Assembly (NCBI RefSeq): GCF_030238365.1
Contig: NZ_JASSOT010000068.1
Location: forward strand, 89,651 to 153,650
Origin: Lelliottia wanjuensis
GTDB taxonomy: Bacteria; Pseudomonadota; Gammaproteobacteria; Enterobacterales; Enterobacteriaceae
DNA: 64,000 nt
Reading direction: 5' to 3'
The translations under genes and the position numbers were made by a program. Position 1 is the first letter of the stretch. Each line of letters opens with the position of its first letter. Below, one piece after another: positions 38,914 to 55,588 of the stretch. The notes under the pieces were generated by a model that was given only the letters and a program-made list of their open reading frames with translations, had not been told where the DNA came from and did not search any database.

Positions 38914-41900
38914 ATGGTTTACTCCTATACCGAGAAAAAACGTATTCGTAAGGATTTTGGTAAACGTCCACAAGTTCTGGATATACCTTATCTCCTTTCT
39001 ATCCAGCTTGACTCGTTCCAGAAGTTTATCGAGCAAGATCCTGAAGGGCAGTATGGTCTGGAAGCAGCCTTCCGTTCCGTATTCCCAATCAAAAGCTATA
39101 GCGGTAATTCTGAGCTGCAGTACGTCAGCTACCGCCTTGGCGAACCGGTATTTGACGTTCAGGAATGTCAGATCCGTGGTGTGACCTATTCCGCACCGCT
39201 GCGCGTCAAACTGCGTCTGGTTGTCTATGAGCGCGAAGCGCCAGAAGGCACCGTTAAAGACATTAAAGAACAAGAAGTCTACATGGGTGAAATTCCACTC
39301 ATGACGGACAACGGTACTTTTGTCATCAACGGTACAGAGCGTGTTATCGTTTCCCAGCTGCATCGTAGCCCGGGCGTCTTCTTCGACAGCGATAAAGGTA
39401 AAACACACTCTTCCGGTAAAGTACTGTATAACGCGCGTATCATTCCTTACCGTGGTTCATGGCTGGACTTCGAGTTCGATCCGAAAGACAACCTGTTTGT
39501 CCGTATCGACCGTCGTCGTAAACTGCCAGCGACCATCATTCTGCGTGCGCTGCAATACACCACTGAGCAGATCCTTGACCTGTTCTTCGAGAAAGTGATC
39601 TTTGAGATCCGCGACAACAAGCTGCAAATGGAGCTGCTGCCGGAACGTCTGCGTGGTGAGACCGCGTCGTTCGACATCGAATCCGACGGCAAAGTGTACG
39701 TGGAAAAAGGTCGCCGTATCACTGCGCGCCATATCCGCCAGCTGGAAAAAGATGAAATCAAACACATCGAAGTTCCGGTTGAATACATCGCGGGCAAAGT
39801 GGCAGCAAAAGATTACGTTGATGCATCTACTGGCGAACTGATCTGCCCGGCTAACATGGAGCTGAGCTTGGATCTGTTGGCTAAGCTGAGCCAGTCTGGC
39901 CACAAACGTATCGAAACGCTGTTCACCAACGATCTGGACCACGGTCCGTACATCTCTGAGACTGTACGCGTCGACCCAACGACCGATCGTCTGAGCGCAC
40001 TGGTAGAAATCTACCGCATGATGCGTCCTGGTGAGCCACCAACTCGTGAAGCGGCTGAAAGCCTGTTCGAGAACCTGTTCTTCTCCGAAGACCGCTACGA
40101 TCTGTCTGCGGTTGGTCGTATGAAGTTCAACCGTTCTCTGCTGCGTGACGCGATCGAAGGTTCCGGTATCCTGAGCAAAGAAGACATCATCGAAGTGATG
40201 AAAAAGCTCATTGATATCCGTAACGGCAAAGGCGAAGTGGATGATATCGACCACCTCGGCAACCGTCGTATCCGTTCCGTAGGCGAAATGGCGGAAAACC
40301 AGTTCCGCGTTGGCCTGGTACGTGTTGAGCGTGCGGTGAAAGAGCGTCTGTCTCTGGGCGATCTGGATACCCTGATGCCTCAGGATATGATCAACGCCAA
40401 GCCAATTTCTGCCGCAGTGAAAGAGTTCTTTGGTTCCAGCCAGCTGTCTCAGTTCATGGACCAGAACAACCCACTGTCCGAGATTACGCACAAACGTCGT
40501 ATCTCTGCACTCGGCCCAGGCGGTCTGACCCGTGAACGTGCAGGCTTTGAAGTTCGAGACGTACACCCGACTCACTACGGTCGCGTATGTCCAATCGAAA
40601 CGCCTGAAGGTCCAAACATCGGTCTGATCAACTCCCTGTCCGTGTACGCACAGACTAACGAATACGGTTTCCTTGAGACTCCGTACCGTAAAGTGACTGA
40701 CGGTGTTGTCACCGACGAAATTCATTACCTGTCTGCTATCGAAGAAGGTAACTACGTCATCGCTCAGGCGAACACCAACCTGGACGAAGAAGGTCGTTTC
40801 GTTGACGATCTGGTTACCTGCCGTAGCAAAGGCGAATCCAGCCTGTTCAGCAATGATCAGGTGGACTACATGGACGTTTCCACTCAGCAGATCGTCTCTG
40901 TTGGTGCGTCCCTGATTCCATTCCTGGAACACGATGACGCCAACCGTGCATTGATGGGTGCGAACATGCAACGTCAGGCGGTTCCGACTCTGCGCGCTGA
41001 TAAGCCGCTGGTTGGTACCGGTATGGAACGTGCTGTTGCCGTTGACTCCGGTGTAACCGCAGTTGCTAAACGTGGCGGTACTGTTCAGTACGTTGATGCT
41101 TCCCGTATCGTTATCAAAGTTAACGAAGACGAGATGTATCCGGGCGAAGCAGGCATCGACATCTATAACCTGACGAAGTACACCCGTTCTAACCAGAACA
41201 CCTGCATCAACCAGATGCCGTGTGTCTCCCTGGGTGAGCCGGTTGAGCGCGGCGACGTGCTGGCAGATGGTCCGTCTACCGATCTCGGTGAGCTGGCACT
41301 CGGTCAGAACATGCGCGTAGCGTTCATGCCGTGGAACGGTTACAACTTCGAAGACTCCATCCTCGTTTCCGAGCGTGTGGTTCAGGAAGATCGTTTCACC
41401 ACGATTCACATTCAGGAACTGGCATGTGTGTCCCGTGACACCAAGCTGGGGCCAGAAGAGATCACCGCTGACATCCCGAACGTGGGTGAAGCTGCGCTCT
41501 CTAAACTTGATGAATCCGGTATCGTTTACATCGGTGCAGAAGTGACCGGCGGCGACATTCTGGTTGGTAAGGTTACGCCGAAAGGTGAAACCCAGCTGAC
41601 GCCAGAAGAGAAACTGCTGCGTGCGATCTTCGGTGAGAAAGCGTCTGACGTTAAAGACTCTTCTCTGCGTGTACCAAACGGTGTTTCCGGTACGGTTATC
41701 GACGTTCAGGTCTTTACTCGCGATGGCGTAGAAAAAGACAAACGTGCGCTCGAAATCGAAGAGATGCAGCTGAAGCAGGCGAAGAAAGACCTGTCTGAAG
41801 AATTGCAGATCCTCGAAGCTGGCCTGTTTAGTCGTATCTACGCAGCGCTGGTCTCCGGTGGCATTGAAGCTGAGAAGCTCGACAAGCTGCCGCGCGACCG

Positions 41901-42942
41901 CTGGCTGGAACTGGGCCTGGCCGACGAAGAGAAACAAAGTCAGCTGGAACAGCTGGCCGAGCAGTACGACGAACTGAAACACGAGTTCGAGAAAAAACTC
42001 GAAGCGAAACGCCGCAAAATCACTCAGGGCGACGATCTGGCACCAGGCGTGCTGAAGATTGTTAAGGTTTATCTGGCCGTTAAACGTCAGATTCAGCCTG
42101 GTGATAAAATGGCAGGTCGTCACGGTAACAAAGGTGTTATCTCCAAGATCAACCCGATCGAAGATATGCCTCACGATGCTAACGGTACGCCGGTAGATAT
42201 CGTGCTGAACCCACTGGGTGTACCGTCTCGTATGAACATTGGTCAGATCCTCGAAACTCACCTGGGTATGGCTGCGAAAGGTATCGGCGAGAAAATCAAC
42301 GCCATGCTGAAGCAGCAGGAAGAAGTCGCGAAACTGCGCGAATTCATCCAGCGTGCGTACGATCTGGGCACTGATGTTCGTCAGAAAGTTGACCTGAACA
42401 CCTTCAGCGATGACGAAGTTCTGCGTCTGGCTGAGAACCTGAAAAAAGGTATGCCGATCGCAACACCGGTCTTCGATGGTGCGAAAGAGTCTGAAATCAA
42501 GGAACTGTTACAGCTGGGTGGCCTGCCGACTTCCGGTCAGATCACACTGTTCGACGGTCGTACCGGTGAGCAATTCGAGCGCCAGGTTACCGTTGGCTAC
42601 ATGTACATGCTGAAACTGAACCACCTGGTTGATGACAAGATGCATGCGCGTTCTACCGGTTCTTACAGCCTGGTTACTCAGCAGCCGCTGGGTGGTAAGG
42701 CACAGTTCGGTGGTCAGCGCTTCGGTGAGATGGAAGTGTGGGCGCTTGAAGCATATGGCGCGGCATACACCCTGCAGGAAATGCTTACCGTTAAGTCTGA
42801 TGACGTGAACGGCCGTACGAAGATGTATAAAAACATCGTCGACGGTAACCATCAGATGGAACCGGGCATGCCGGAATCCTTCAACGTACTGTTGAAAGAG
42901 ATCCGTTCCCTGGGTATCAACATCGAGCTGGAAGACGAGTAA
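38914..42942 (+). CDS. rpoB: RNA polymerase beta subunit
   Basis: A 1342-residue catalytic subunit of RNA polymerase, full E. coli length. The rifampicin-binding region is wild type in appearance ([31 protein letters not shown], about residues 508-538). The [15 protein letters not shown] active-site region and C-terminal clamp-binding segment ([33 protein letters not shown]) are intact. GAGGAA lies 6-11 nt before the ATG. Co-transcribed with rpoC, 77 nt downstream. Confidence 0.99.
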   Translation: MVYSYTEKKRIRKDFGKRPQVLDIPYLLSIQLDSFQKFIEQDPEGQYGLEAAFRSVFPIKSYSGNSELQYVSYRLGEPVFDVQECQIRGVTYSAPLRVKLRLVVYEREAPEGTVKDIKEQEVYMGEIPLMTDNGTFVINGTERVIVSQLHRSPGVFFDSDKGKTHSSGKVLYNARIIPYRGSWLDFEFDPKDNLFVRIDRRRKLPATIILRALQYTTEQILDLFFEKVIFEIRDNKLQMELLPERLRGETASFDIESDGKVYVEKGRRITARHIRQLEKDEIKHIEVPVEYIAGKVAAKDYVDASTGELICPANMELSLDLLAKLSQSGHKRIETLFTNDLDHGPYISETVRVDPTTDRLSALVEIYRMMRPGEPPTREAAESLFENLFFSEDRYDLSAVGRMKFNRSLLRDAIEGSGILSKEDIIEVMKKLIDIRNGKGEVDDIDHLGNRRIRSVGEMAENQFRVGLVRVERAVKERLSLGDLDTLMPQDMINAKPISAAVKEFFGSSQLSQFMDQNNPLSEITHKRRISALGPGGLTRERAGFEVRDVHPTHYGRVCPIETPEGPNIGLINSLSVYAQTNEYGFLETPYRKVTDGVVTDEIHYLSAIEEGNYVIAQANTNLDEEGRFVDDLVTCRSKGESSLFSNDQVDYMDVSTQQIVSVGASLIPFLEHDDANRALMGANMQRQAVPTLRADKPLVGTGMERAVAVDSGVTAVAKRGGTVQYVDASRIVIKVNEDEMYPGEAGIDIYNLTKYTRSNQNTCINQMPCVSLGEPVERGDVLADGPSTDLGELALGQNMRVAFMPWNGYNFEDSILVSERVVQEDRFTTIHIQELACVSRDTKLGPEEITADIPNVGEAALSKLDESGIVYIGAEVTGGDILVGKVTPKGETQLTPEEKLLRAIFGEKASDVKDSSLRVPNGVSGTVIDVQVFTRDGVEKDKRALEIEEMQLKQAKKDLSEELQILEAGLFSRIYAALVSGGIEAEKLDKLPRDRWLELGLADEEKQSQLEQLAEQYDELKHEFEKKLEAKRRKITQGDDLAPGVLKIVKVYLAVKRQIQPGDKMAGRHGNKGVISKINPIEDMPHDANGTPVDIVLNPLGVPSRMNIGQILETHLGMAAKGIGEKINAMLKQQEEVAKLREFIQRAYDLGTDVRQKVDLNTFSDDEVLRLAENLKKGMPIATPVFDGAKESEIKELLQLGGLPTSGQITLFDGRTGEQFERQVTVGYMYMLKLNHLVDDKMHARSTGSYSLVTQQPLGGKAQFGGQRFGEMEVWALEAYGAAYTLQEMLTVKSDDVNGRTKMYKNIVDGNHQMEPGMPESFNVLLKEIRSLGINIELEDE

Positions 42943-43019
42943 CTCTCGCTCAAACAGGTCACTGGTGCCGGATTAATAACCCGGCACCAGATTGTGCTAA
43001 CTCCGACGGGAGCAAATCC

Positions 43020-47243
<4,224 letters not shown>

Positions 47244-47248
47244 TCGTT

Positions 47249-47312
47249 GATGCCCGGCGGTGAAAATTGCCGGGTAACGGAGCGTAGGTCGGGTAAGCGT
47301 AGCGCCACCCGA
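47249..47312. repeat. BIME/REP-type repeat after rpoC
   Basis: ATGCCCGGCGG and a partner ending CGTAGCGCCACCCGACA flank GTAGGTCGGGTAAG. It lies between the rpoC stop and the terminator and probably protects the 3' end of the mRNA. Confidence 0.75.
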
Positions 47313-47316
47313 CAAC

Positions 47317-47343
47317 AAAAAACCCGCCTCGGCGGGTTTTTTT
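47317..47343. terminator. Bidirectional terminator after rpoC
   Basis: CCCGCC / GGCGGG stem flanked by six A and seven T. It also ends the convergent PTS transcript on the minus strand. Confidence 0.92.
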
Positions 47344-47357
47344 ACGTCTGTATTTAT

Positions 47358-47675
47358 TCAGTTCAGCAGCGGTAAGCGACGATAAAGTTCGATCATATCG
47401 CCCGCCAGATCCTGAATCACCATCGCGTTCATCAGGTGGTCCTGGGAGTGGACGGTAATCAGATTCACCGGGAGTTTGCCTGTGCCTTCATCAAGGCCAA
47501 TCAGCTGCGTCTGAATGGTGTGCGCATGCTTCACGTATTCACGCGACTCTTCCATCGCCTGTTCGGCGCCCGCGAAATCCCCTTTACGTGCCAGTTGCAG
47601 AGCGGTTAAAGCAGCGCTGCGCGCCGCGCCCGCGTTTACCAGCAACTCCATGATGGTCGTTTCTAAATCTTCCAT
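47358..47675 (-). CDS. PTS lactose/cellobiose-family IIA component (orphan)
   Basis: A 105-residue helical phosphotransfer protein of the Lac/ChbA IIA family. The conserved phospho-histidine region reads ITVHSQDHLMNAMVIQDLAGDMIELY near the C-terminus. The N-terminus MEDLETTIMELLVNAGAARSAALTALQLARKGDFAGAEQ is typical. It follows the IIB gene after 3 nt, so the two form a unit. No IIC permease, glycosidase or regulator is adjacent, so either it partners a remote IIC or it serves signalling. The substrate is unknown; the family handles beta-glucosides, chitobiose and lactose. Confidence 0.88.
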   Translation of the reverse strand: MEDLETTIMELLVNAGAARSAALTALQLARKGDFAGAEQAMEESREYVKHAHTIQTQLIGLDEGTGKLPVNLITVHSQDHLMNAMVIQDLAGDMIELYRRLPLLN

Positions 47676-47678
47676 GTC

Positions 47679-47984
47679 TTACTCCAGCAGTTTGAGGGCT
47701 TTTTCAAGAACGACATCGCCTTTCATCATGCCGTAATCCATCATGTCGATCACCGCGACTTTTTTGCCCAGCGGTTCGGCCTGAGCCTGAAGTTTTGCCA
47801 GTTCGTATTTAACCTGTGGCCCCAGTAATACGATGTCGGCGGTAGCAATATTGTCTTTAAATTCAGCAACCGGAACGGCTTTGATGGTCACTTCAACGCC
47901 TTTTTTATCTGCGGCGTCTTTCATGCGTTGAACCAGCATGCTGGTAGACATACCCGCCGCACAGCATAAAACGATGTTCTTCAT
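47679..47984 (-). CDS. PTS lactose/cellobiose-family IIB component (orphan)
   Basis: A 101-residue cytoplasmic phosphocarrier of the Lac/ChbB IIB family. The active-site loop LCCAAGMSTSMLVQRM holds the phospho-cysteine, probably Cys8, followed by the P-loop. The segment DIVLLGPQVKYELAKLQAQAEPLGKKVAVIDMMDYGMMKG is characteristic. It is first in a two-gene IIB-IIA unit, lying where E. coli has htrC between rpoC and thiH (from memory). A CRP-like site and a LacI-type palindrome lie upstream. Confidence 0.88.
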   Translation of the reverse strand: MKNIVLCCAAGMSTSMLVQRMKDAADKKGVEVTIKAVPVAEFKDNIATADIVLLGPQVKYELAKLQAQAEPLGKKVAVIDMMDYGMMKGDVVLEKALKLLE

Positions 47985-48016
47985 AGTCAGCCTCGATGTA
48001 CATGTGTTTCTTGATA

Positions 48017-48107
48017 ATTATCCCGTGCAGGCCGCTTCAACAACCGCTTTACCACGATTGTGTGTGAGGCATCACAAAGAAATCTGCTTTTTCTGAAACC
48101 GGTTACA
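48017..48107 (-). promoter_or_regulatory. Predicted promoter, CRP-like site and LacI-type operator for the PTS pair
   Basis: On the minus strand GATAAT (48017-48022) is a good -10. TGTGT-N6-TCACA at 48061-48076 matches the CRP consensus in nine of ten core bases and centres near -60 of the predicted start, a classic class I position. Farther upstream TGAAACCGGTTACA (48094-48107) is a near-palindrome of the LacI/GalR type. No regulator gene is adjacent. Confidence 0.5.
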
Positions 48108-48161
48108 ATTTTTACCGACGAAGGGATGCGCCCGCCAAAAGCGGGCTTCTGGAAAGCGGCG

Positions 48162-49706
48162 TTATGAGTGAGTAGATGTCAGAAGAATACGGTTTTTGCC
48201 CTGCTGTTTGGCTTTGTAGAGCGCCTCATCCACGCTGCCAATTAACTGCTCCAGCGGCTCGAAGTGCCACTCGCCCAGCCCGGCGCTGAAGGTGACGTGC
48301 AACGCCTCTTCCCGCCAGGTACGTTCCGCTACCTGAAGTCGCCACTCTTCCAGCAGGCCAAAGGCGGTTTCGAGATGCTCTGCCGGGAAGACAACGGCAA
48401 ACTCCTCACCGCCGTAACGATAGACGGAAATATGCTGAGGCTGCATCACCTGGATGCCTTCCCGGGCGACGTTGCGCAGCACAATGTCGCCGCTCAGATG
48501 ACCCCAGGTGTCGTTAATAGATTTGAAATTATCGATATCCACCAGGGCCAGCGCAAAGGGCTGATGCTCTTTCATCAGCGCCGCGATATCGCTGTCGAAG
48601 GCGCGGCGATTCTTACAGCCGGTGAGGGCATCCACGGTCGCCTGGCGCACATAATCTCGCTCGCGCTCTTTGTTCTTCAGAATGGCTTTACTGAGCATTG
48701 CCTCCAGCCGCGGTGCCTGATTTACCTCGCCGGTTTTAATGGCGTTGATGATGTTCATCAGCACCGTACGCGATGCGTGGCGCAGATAGAGGCCAAACAG
48801 GATAATCACGATGGCGGCCAGCGCAAATCCCCAGCTGACAATGTTGGTCTCGTGGCGTGTGATGTCGGTTAGTGTGGTATTTGACACGCGATAAATGACC
48901 AGCCAGTCCGGATTCGTAAAGGCGTAATAGTAATACCAGTAACCCGTTTTACGATCGTAGGTATGTCCTTCCCCGCTGGTCATCTTAGCCATCAGCTCTT
49001 CACTGACATAGGGTTTAAACAGGGCGCTGGTATCGGGATGAAGCACCACTTTTCCATCACGCTCCACGACGAAGAATTCACCCTGTACCGGAGAGACCAT
49101 CTGGCGCAGGGTATAGCCCATGGCGGTCAGATCCAGATGAAATGCGAGGGTGCCTTTCAGTCTGCCTTCCGGCGTTATCACGGGCCGGTAAATTGTGATG
49201 GTGGGATGATGGGTAAAGTAATCCGTATAGGGGCTGGTATAGCGACTTAAGGTGCTGGCCTGAGCCTGCCCGACGAACCACGGGCGGATGCGGGGATCAA
49301 ACAGTTTGCTACTGTCACTGGCTAAGACTTCGGGGGCGCGCAGGTATTTTCCCTGCGAGTCAGCCAGGGAAATCGCCGACACGTTCGGCATCAGGTTCTG
49401 TAACTGCATCAGGACCTGCAATCCTTTCTCGCGATCGACATTCACCATGTTGCCGAGCTGGTCGTTGCGGGAGAAGAAGGTGACAGCCCGCCCGAGAATA
49501 TGGTCGTTTTCACGCAGGATAGATTCCGTATAGTTCACCGCCAGGTTGTGGGTGAAATTACTGTTAATCTTATGATAATCCTCTACAAAATCCTTTCTCT
49601 GCGTCAGGGTGATAAACACGGCGATCAGAACGAAACCGATCAGGATCCCTGCAAAACTCACCAGGATTGGCGTTGTGAAAGAGAGCTTTCTGCTATGAAC
49701 AGGCAT
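48162..49706 (-). CDS. Membrane-bound diguanylate cyclase with periplasmic Cache-like sensor
   Basis: A 514-residue protein. A membrane helix (about 12-34) leads to a periplasmic region of about 245 residues with dCACHE-type features (LRAPEVLAS...DPRIRPWFVGQAQ, YTSPYTDYFTHHPTITIYRPV, GTLAFHLDLTAMG). A second helix (about 283-305) is followed by a short linker and a GGDEF domain. The active-site motif is GGEEF (432-436) with DIDNFKSINDTWGH before it, so cyclic-di-GMP synthesis is likely. The inhibitory I-site RxxD is replaced by PQHI. It is not an E. coli K-12 protein I recognise. It follows the PTS pair on the same strand but has its own upstream gap. Confidence 0.88.
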   Translation of the reverse strand: MPVHSRKLSFTTPILVSFAGILIGFVLIAVFITLTQRKDFVEDYHKINSNFTHNLAVNYTESILRENDHILGRAVTFFSRNDQLGNMVNVDREKGLQVLMQLQNLMPNVSAISLADSQGKYLRAPEVLASDSSKLFDPRIRPWFVGQAQASTLSRYTSPYTDYFTHHPTITIYRPVITPEGRLKGTLAFHLDLTAMGYTLRQMVSPVQGEFFVVERDGKVVLHPDTSALFKPYVSEELMAKMTSGEGHTYDRKTGYWYYYYAFTNPDWLVIYRVSNTTLTDITRHETNIVSWGFALAAIVIILFGLYLRHASRTVLMNIINAIKTGEVNQAPRLEAMLSKAILKNKERERDYVRQATVDALTGCKNRRAFDSDIAALMKEHQPFALALVDIDNFKSINDTWGHLSGDIVLRNVAREGIQVMQPQHISVYRYGGEEFAVVFPAEHLETAFGLLEEWRLQVAERTWREEALHVTFSAGLGEWHFEPLEQLIGSVDEALYKAKQQGKNRILLTSTHS

Positions 49707-49891
49707 GAGTCGTCAGGAGTCCAGAAGAGGTAATAGTCCAAATGGGTGCTGGTTTATTATACGTCTCAGCGTAGCAGGCCGAATGATTTATCTTAATAAC
49801 TGGCGCGAAACTTCCTGGTTTGTGAAGGCAGGGCGAAACGAGGAAGAAGCTTTTCGCCCTGGTCAGCATCCGCTGCTGACCCTGACAGGTT

Positions 49892-49922
49892 AAAAAAACG
49901 GGCGAAAGTCAGCAATCGCCCG
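49892..49922 (-). terminator. Terminator of the thiCEFSGH operon
   Basis: On the minus strand CGGGCGA / TCGCCCG forms a 7-bp stem with a 10-nt loop followed by seven T, about 50 nt past the thiH stop. The rest of the 268-nt gap to the cyclase gene holds small inverted repeats (GTCAGCA / TGCTGAC) but no gene. Confidence 0.88.
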
Positions 49923-49974
49923 ATGATAACGCTCCGAGCCGCCTCGAGAGCTTTTCGCGCCGTTGCAGGCCGTT

Positions 49975-51108
49975 TCAGCGTAACTGCGAGGCGCGTCCCA
50001 GCCAGCTGTCCCAGTCTTTCCACACCGGTTGTAATCCCTGCGTGCTGAGCGCCTGGGCCACCTCTTCAGGTCGACGGCCATCGTGCGGAGCAAACTGCTC
50101 CAGCTCGGGATGATTGTCCGCATACCCGCCAGGCTGAGTTTTGGAAAAGGCGCTGACGTTGTTGATGGCTAACGGAATCACCCGATCGCGAAACTCCGGG
50201 GACTCCCGGGTCGACAATGACAGCTCCACTTCCGGCGCCAGCAGGCGAAATGCGCAGATGACCTGTACCAGCTGGCGTTCGTCCATGATCGACGCCGGTT
50301 CGATACCGCCCGCGCAGGGCCTAAGTCGCGGGAAAGAGATCGAGTAGCGGCTCTGCCAGTAGTGTTGCTGGAGCCACAGCAGATGCTCCGCCACCATAAA
50401 ACAGTCCACACGCCAGCTGTCGGACAGCCCGATCAGCGCGCCGAGACCGATTTTATCGATCCCCGCACGCCCCAGCCGGTCTGGGGTTTCAAGGCGGAAA
50501 AAGAAATCCTGCTTTTTCCCCTTCAGGTGATGCTGGGCGTACATGGCTTCGTGATAAGTCTCCTGATAGACCATCACGCCGTCCAGCCCGAGGGTTTTCA
50601 GCTCTGCATATTCGTTTTCGGATAACGGCTGCACTTCCATCTGCAACGATGAAAACCGACGACGAATGGCGGGAAGATGCTCACGGAAATAATCCATCCC
50701 CACTTTTCCCTGGTGCTCACCGGTGACCAGCAGGAGGTGCTCAAAACCCATCTCGCGGATGGCGGCGCATTCGCGGGCGATCTCTTCCGCGTCGAGGGTT
50801 TTGCGCTTGATGCGATTGCTCATGGAAAAACCGCAGTAGGTGCAATCATTGGCGCACAGGTTGGAGAGATAGAGCGGCACGTAAAAACTCACCGTGTTGC
50901 CAAAACGCTGGCGCGTGAGCCGCTGTGCGCGCTGCGCCATCGGCTCCAGACAGGCGCTGGCGGCAGGGGAGAGCAGAGCCATCATGTCCTCGCGGGTCAG
51001 ATGCCGCGCGTTCAGGGCGCGCTCGACGTCAGCCGCCGTTTTGCTGTTGATCCGCAGACGGATGTCGTCCCAGTTCAGCTCCCGCCAGCGGTCAGCGAAG
51101 GTGCTCAT
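49975..51108 (-). CDS. thiH: 2-iminoacetate synthase (tyrosine lyase)
   Basis: A 377-residue radical SAM enzyme that cleaves tyrosine to give dehydroglycine for the thiazole ring of thiamine. The cluster motif CANDCTYC lies at residues 85-92 (Cys85, Cys89, Cys92). ThiG is its partner. Its start overlaps the end of thiG by 4 nt. Last gene of the thi operon. Confidence 0.97.
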   Translation of the reverse strand: MSTFADRWRELNWDDIRLRINSKTAADVERALNARHLTREDMMALLSPAASACLEPMAQRAQRLTRQRFGNTVSFYVPLYLSNLCANDCTYCGFSMSNRIKRKTLDAEEIARECAAIREMGFEHLLLVTGEHQGKVGMDYFREHLPAIRRRFSSLQMEVQPLSENEYAELKTLGLDGVMVYQETYHEAMYAQHHLKGKKQDFFFRLETPDRLGRAGIDKIGLGALIGLSDSWRVDCFMVAEHLLWLQQHYWQSRYSISFPRLRPCAGGIEPASIMDERQLVQVICAFRLLAPEVELSLSTRESPEFRDRVIPLAINNVSAFSKTQPGGYADNHPELEQFAPHDGRRPEEVAQALSTQGLQPVWKDWDSWLGRASQLR

Positions 51109-51875
51109 GAGTACGCCTCCAGAAAGCCGGTCAGCGGGCTGGTGGCCTGCGCCTGAAAATGGCGCGAGCCTGGCCCGGAGTGACGCGCCAGCACGCCCGC
51201 CTCGACGGCCAGACGGAACGCGCGCGCCATCATCACCGGATCGTCAGCCACCGCAATGGCTGTATTGACCAGTACGGCGTCGGCACCCATCTCCAGCGCC
51301 TGTGCCGCGTGGCTCGGCACGCCGATGCCCGCATCGACGACCACGGGAACGGTGGCCTGTTCGATGATGATCTCCAGCATCGCGCGAGTCTCCAGCCCCT
51401 GATTGGAGCCAATGGGCGCGCCGAGGGGCATGACCGCCGCGCAGCCGACGTCCTCAAGGCGCTTGCAGAGCACGGGGTCCGCGCCGCAGTAGGGCAGAAC
51501 GGTGAACCCCTGTTTAACCAGAATTTCGGCGGCCTTCAGGGTTTCGATAGGATCGGGCAGCAGCCAGCGCGCGTCCGGGTGAATTTCCAGTTTCAGCCAG
51601 CGGGTGCCCAGCGCTTCGCGTGCCAGCTGGGCGGCAAACACCGCCTCTTCTGCCGTTTTCGCCCCGGAGGTGTTGGGCAGCAGCGTCACGCCTGCCGCCA
51701 GCAGCGGGGCCAGAATCGCATCGCTGTGGTTGCGCAGGTCCACGCGCTTCATCGCCAGCGTCACCAACTGGCTGCCGCTTTCGCGAATGGCATCCACCAT
51801 CAGCTGTGGCGACGCGAATTTTCCGGTGCCGGTGAAGAGATGTGAATCAAAGGTTTTATCGGCAATACGTAACAT
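51105..51875 (-). CDS. thiG: Thiazole synthase
   Basis: A 256-residue TIM-barrel enzyme that builds thiazole phosphate from deoxyxylulose phosphate, dehydroglycine and ThiS thiocarboxylate. The Schiff-base lysine is in [11 protein letters not shown]. Phosphate-binding loops [31 protein letters not shown] are present. The ATG at 51875 ([14 protein letters not shown]) gives the family length; a longer frame to 51920 runs into thiS. Confidence 0.97.
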   Translation of the reverse strand: MLRIADKTFDSHLFTGTGKFASPQLMVDAIRESGSQLVTLAMKRVDLRNHSDAILAPLLAAGVTLLPNTSGAKTAEEAVFAAQLAREALGTRWLKLEIHPDARWLLPDPIETLKAAEILVKQGFTVLPYCGADPVLCKRLEDVGCAAVMPLGAPIGSNQGLETRAMLEIIIEQATVPVVVDAGIGVPSHAAQALEMGADAVLVNTAIAVADDPVMMARAFRLAVEAGVLARHSGPGSRHFQAQATSPLTGFLEAYS

Positions 51876-51876
51876 G

Positions 51877-52077
51877 TCAGCCTCCCGCGATGACCTGAAA
51901 AAGCAGGATCTGATCGCCATCGCGCACCTGCTGACGTTCCCACCGCTCGCGCGGCAGGATCTGTTGGTTAAGGGCCAGCGCCACGCCGGGTTTCAACTGG
52001 CGTAGCTGGTCGAGAAGCGTGGCGATGGTCAGCCCCTCGGCGCACTGCATCGGTTCATCGTTAAACAGAATCCGCAT
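51877..52077 (-). CDS. thiS: Sulfur carrier protein ThiS
   Basis: A 66-residue ubiquitin-like protein ending in the required Gly-Gly (VIAGG). ThiF adenylates this C-terminus, and the resulting thiocarboxylate donates sulfur to thiazole. The start at 52077 ([15 protein letters not shown]) lies inside the thiF 3' end (17-nt overlap); the frame continues upstream but without family similarity. Confidence 0.96.
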   Translation of the reverse strand: MRILFNDEPMQCAEGLTIATLLDQLRQLKPGVALALNQQILPRERWERQQVRDGDQILLFQVIAGG

Positions 52078-52816
52078 GATGCCCTCCGCAGACGCTGCAC
52101 CCGCTGGCACGCTGGAGCGCCAGATGTCGCCAGTTACCCGAGCGGCCATCGAACATGCGCAGCGTATTGCGCGGCGTCTCCATTCCGCTGAGCAGCTTGA
52201 TGGCTTCCAGCGCCTGCAGAGTCCCCATCACCCCGACCACCGGCCCGAGGATGCCGGCCGTGCGGCAGTTGCGCTGCGGCTCTGCGTCATCGGGCCACAG
52301 GCAGCGGTAGCAGCCCTGCGTCCACGGCGGCGTCAGGACCATCATTTGCCCGCCGAATCCAACGGCGCTGGCGGTGATGAGCGGGGTATTGAGCGCCACG
52401 CAGGCGGCGTTGATCGCCTGGCGTGTCGCCATATTGTCGGTGCAATCCAGCACCACGTCCGCGCGGGCAACTTCCTGACGCAGGGTTTCCCCGTCCAGTC
52501 GCTGTTGCACGGCGATGAGCGCAATTTCAGGGTTGAGGGCGTTCAGCCGTTGAGTGGTGATCTGCGCTTTTGACGCGTTCACATCCTCGGTGGTGAACAG
52601 GATCTGCCGCTGCAGATTGCTGATGTGGATGTCGTCATCGTCGGCTAACACCAGCGTTCCGATGCCCGCTCCGGCCAGATACAGCGCAGCAGGCGCGCCG
52701 AGCCCGCCCAGCCCGACAATCAATACCCGGCTGTCGAGCAGCTTTTGTTGACCGTCGACGGCGATATCCTCCAGCAGGATCTGGCGGCTGTAGCGCATGA
52801 AGTCGCTGTCATTCAT
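52061..52816 (-). CDS. thiF: ThiS adenylyltransferase
   Basis: A 251-residue E1-like enzyme (MoeB/ThiF family). The nucleotide motif is [21 protein letters not shown], with Arg finger region [17 protein letters not shown] upstream. Zinc is held by two CxxC pairs (CYRCLWP and CSVCGG). It overlaps thiE by 8 nt upstream. Confidence 0.97.
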   Translation of the reverse strand: MNDSDFMRYSRQILLEDIAVDGQQKLLDSRVLIVGLGGLGAPAALYLAGAGIGTLVLADDDDIHISNLQRQILFTTEDVNASKAQITTQRLNALNPEIALIAVQQRLDGETLRQEVARADVVLDCTDNMATRQAINAACVALNTPLITASAVGFGGQMMVLTPPWTQGCYRCLWPDDAEPQRNCRTAGILGPVVGVMGTLQALEAIKLLSGMETPRNTLRMFDGRSGNWRHLALQRASGCSVCGGHHADSV

Positions 52817-53443
52817 CGCCCGCTCCCGCCAGTTGCAAGAGCTGTGCAGTCGCCGCCTGCCAGTCCACCGCCTGAGTAATGGCGCTGACTACCGCGATAC
52901 TCCCGACGCCGGTCTCCAGCACCGCCGGGGCGCGATCAAGGCTGATGCCGCCGATGGCCACGGTCGGATAATCGGCCAGACGTTCGATGTGACGTGCCAG
53001 CTGCGCCAGCCCCTGCGGGGCCGAGGGCATCTGTTTGGTTTGCGTCGGGAAGACGTGGCCGAGGGCGATATAGGACGGCCGTGCGGCGAGCGCCACATCG
53101 ATCTCCATATCGTCGTGAGTCGACACGCCGAGGCGCAAACCGGCCTTCCGGATCGCGTTCAGATCGGCGGTTTCGAGATCCTCCTGTCCCAGATGCACGC
53201 CGTAGGCCTGATGCTTAATCGCCAGCTGCCAGTAGTCGTTGATGAACACCCGGGCGTCATACCGACGCCCCAGTGCGATGGCGGCAGACACATCACTTTC
53301 GACCTCGTCATCACGCTGGTCTTTAATGCGTAGTTGAATCGTTTTCACGCCAGTCTCAAGCAGGCGCTCAATCCACTCCACGCTGTCGACCACCGGATAA
53401 AGCCCTAAACGCCGGGGCACGGTTGGAAAATTGGGCTGAACCA

Positions 53444-53444
<1 letters not shown>
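52809..53444 (-). CDS. thiE: Thiamine phosphate synthase
   Basis: A 211-residue TIM-barrel enzyme that joins HMP pyrophosphate and thiazole phosphate to thiamine monophosphate. Substrate motifs include [36 protein letters not shown] and [32 protein letters not shown]. Its start codon overlaps the thiC stop by 1 nt. Confidence 0.97.
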
Positions 53445-55342
<1,898 letters not shown>

Positions 55343-55431
55343 TCATTCCAAAAAAGTAAGGAGTGGCTTGTCAGACGACGGATGAACTAAGAGAAGTGAT
55401 CACCCAGGGAAGGGCGATACAACAGCTTTTT

Positions 55432-55530
55432 GACTCTTGTTCCCTTCGCAGGTATTAACCTGATCAGGTTCCGCGGATCCCGAATTAACGGTCTCAGCCC
55501 GTACATTTCTGTACTGGGCACTCCGACAAG
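55432..55530 (-). promoter_or_regulatory. TPP (thi-box) riboswitch controlling thiC
   Basis: On the minus strand the conserved elements occur in order: GTCGGAGTGCCC, GGGCTGAGACC, CCTGATCAGGTTAATACCTGCG and AAGGGAACA. These are the pyrimidine- and pyrophosphate-sensor helices of the TPP riboswitch. It lies about 90 nt before the thiC start, where TPP binding represses the operon. Confidence 0.95.
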
Positions 55531-55588
55531 AAAACACGCCTGCAGTGCAGACGCGATATTTGTAAATTACTCGTTAACGCTTAAGAAC

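Noticed and set aside
40435..40527. Possible rifampicin-resistance changes in rpoB
   Set aside because: The cluster I region reads as the normal enterobacterial sequence.
39457..42261. A 934-codon minus-strand open frame opposite rpoB
   Set aside because: It is the antisense shadow of rpoB, produced by strong codon bias; it has no ribosome site or family features.
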